Assembly (NCBI GenBank): GCA_018136815.1
Contig: CM030934.1
Span: 1 to 49,773, forward strand
Length of the DNA stretch: 49,773 nt
Origin: Isochrysis galbana
Taxonomy: Eukaryota > Haptophyta > Isochrysidales > Isochrysidaceae
Direction: 5' to 3'
Under the pieces are notes generated by a model. The model had not been told where the DNA came from, did not search any database, and saw only the letters and a list, made by a program, of their open reading frames with translations. Shown here in pieces: positions 49,105-49,773 of the stretch. Each line of letters starts with the position of its first letter. The stretch's first letter is position 1. Both the position numbers and the translations under genes were made by a program.

Positions 49105-49346
49105 ACACACACGACAACAACGACAAACTCAAAAGGCCTGCCCGGACCCCACACTCTGAACCAGGCCTCAGGTAGCGCACCGAGGCCGGACCCCGGAAAC
49201 CGAAGAAAAAGGAAAGAAGGGGGGCAGGGGAAGAGGTGGAGGGAGGGAAGATAAAGGCGTTGTAGATAGCAAAGGGGAGTCCCATAGCTAGTAGGCGAGT
49301 AGCCCTGAATCTTCAGAAGTTTTTTTCCCCCACGCTGTTCGTTTTT

Positions 49347-49773
49347 ATGCGCCGAACCCCCTGTCACCCCACCCTCCTTCTAGAACCACAGTCAGCTTGC
49401 AACCGCTGGCCGCTATCCTACTGTGTGGTGCGTGCCAAAGCGCAGCAACTACTCAATCTAGTATCCCGCCCCCCCCCCTTACACACACATTCCAGCGGTC
49501 TTCTCCCATTTGATGTGGTTGATCTGAATGATGGTTTTGATGAGCCCACGCGGTGTTCTAGTCGTTCTCTGCGTATCTCCCACTCCGACTATGCATGCCT
49601 TTTGCACCAGCCAATCGGTACGCCTCCAAGCTTCAACTCGAGCGGTTGCCGCATCAAATATGCTGGCATTCGTTCTCGCCGGATGGCGGCGTGGCCGTGC
49701 CAATGAGCACAACCACCTGACGCTCTCAATGGTTCATGGGCAGCTCTTGCGCCCACGACAAAGCCAGATTGAG
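49347..49773. other. Window end, no gene confirmed
   Basis: A 77-codon minus-strand frame (49479-49712, containing IFDAATARVEAWRRTDWLVQ) has protein-like composition and could be an exon of a gene continuing beyond the window. No family is recognisable. Confidence 0.35.

Larger units (their letters stand above)
47294..49329 (+). mobile_element. Internally deleted LINE with 17-bp target duplication
   Basis: Flanked by CCACGCTGTTCGTTTTT at 47277-47293 and 49330-49346. It begins GAACTATCAGTAAACTGATAG and ends AATCTTCAGAAGTTTTTTTCCC, the same terminus as the LINE at 4952. The 5' part is an intact 312-codon first frame; from about 48235 the sequence switches to the ORF2 C-terminus. The endonuclease and reverse transcriptase are missing. 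Because both ends and the target duplication are intact, the deleted form may have been mobilised in trans, or the deletion happened after insertion. Confidence 0.85.

Overview
This is a GC-rich nuclear contig of a eukaryote, with spliced single-copy genes set among many transposable elements. Cytosolic ribosomal protein eL24, SAC3/GANP, RND/sterol-sensing, GH28, RidA, GLTP and PLP-lyase genes rule out bacteria. The exons I could join have introns of about 40 to 370 bp, with donors such as GTGCG, GTGTG and GTGAG, and one apparent GC-AG intron. High GC, microsatellites, a plant/protist-type mariner and a chromodomain retrotransposon suggest a unicellular alga. Haptophyte is my best guess, but I cannot prove it. 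Two 100-N scaffold gaps (19574-19673 and 35674-35773) truncate features.

Layout. 0.4-1.3 kb: ribosomal protein eL24. 3.2-4.3 kb: an unidentified minus-strand gene with a poly-Ser microsatellite. 4.95-19.57 kb: the 3' part of a LINE (minus strand) interrupted by a chromodomain Ty3/gypsy element of probably about 13.5 kb. Its gag and pol share one frame, separated by a single UAG, and pol carries a phage-type DNA cytosine methyltransferase domain ahead of the protease. 19.67-20.97 kb: mariner transposase with a Stowaway-like terminus. 21.7-26.35 kb: a multi-exon RND/Patched-like gene whose N-terminus resembles a PAP2/dolichyldiphosphatase membrane domain. 26.9-29.9 kb: nested repeats, namely a terminal-inverted-repeat (TIR) element split by an 874-bp ORF-less retroelement, then an inverted 874-bp copy. 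30.1-32.3 kb: SAC3/GANP protein with ankyrin repeats inside the domain. 34.0-35.6 kb: GH28 polygalacturonase-like gene. 36.0-36.5 kb: RidA with a signal peptide. 37.2-38.75 kb: LINE scrap, minisatellites and an unknown gene. 39.4-40.4 kb: membrane-anchored GLTP-domain protein. 42.65-44.2 kb: threonine-aldolase-like PLP enzyme. 44.7-45.25 kb: an intact non-autonomous TIR element with a perfect 8-bp target duplication. 46.0-46.7 kb: rhodanese. 47.3-49.3 kb: internally deleted LINE flanked by a 17-bp target duplication.

The host genes look like unrelated housekeeping or metabolic loci; I see no operon-like logic. The most notable part of the window is the methyltransferase-bearing, readthrough-organised chromovirus. 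Next come the two domain fusions (SAC3-ankyrin and PAP2-like/RND) and the small non-autonomous elements whose exact target duplications can be read directly.
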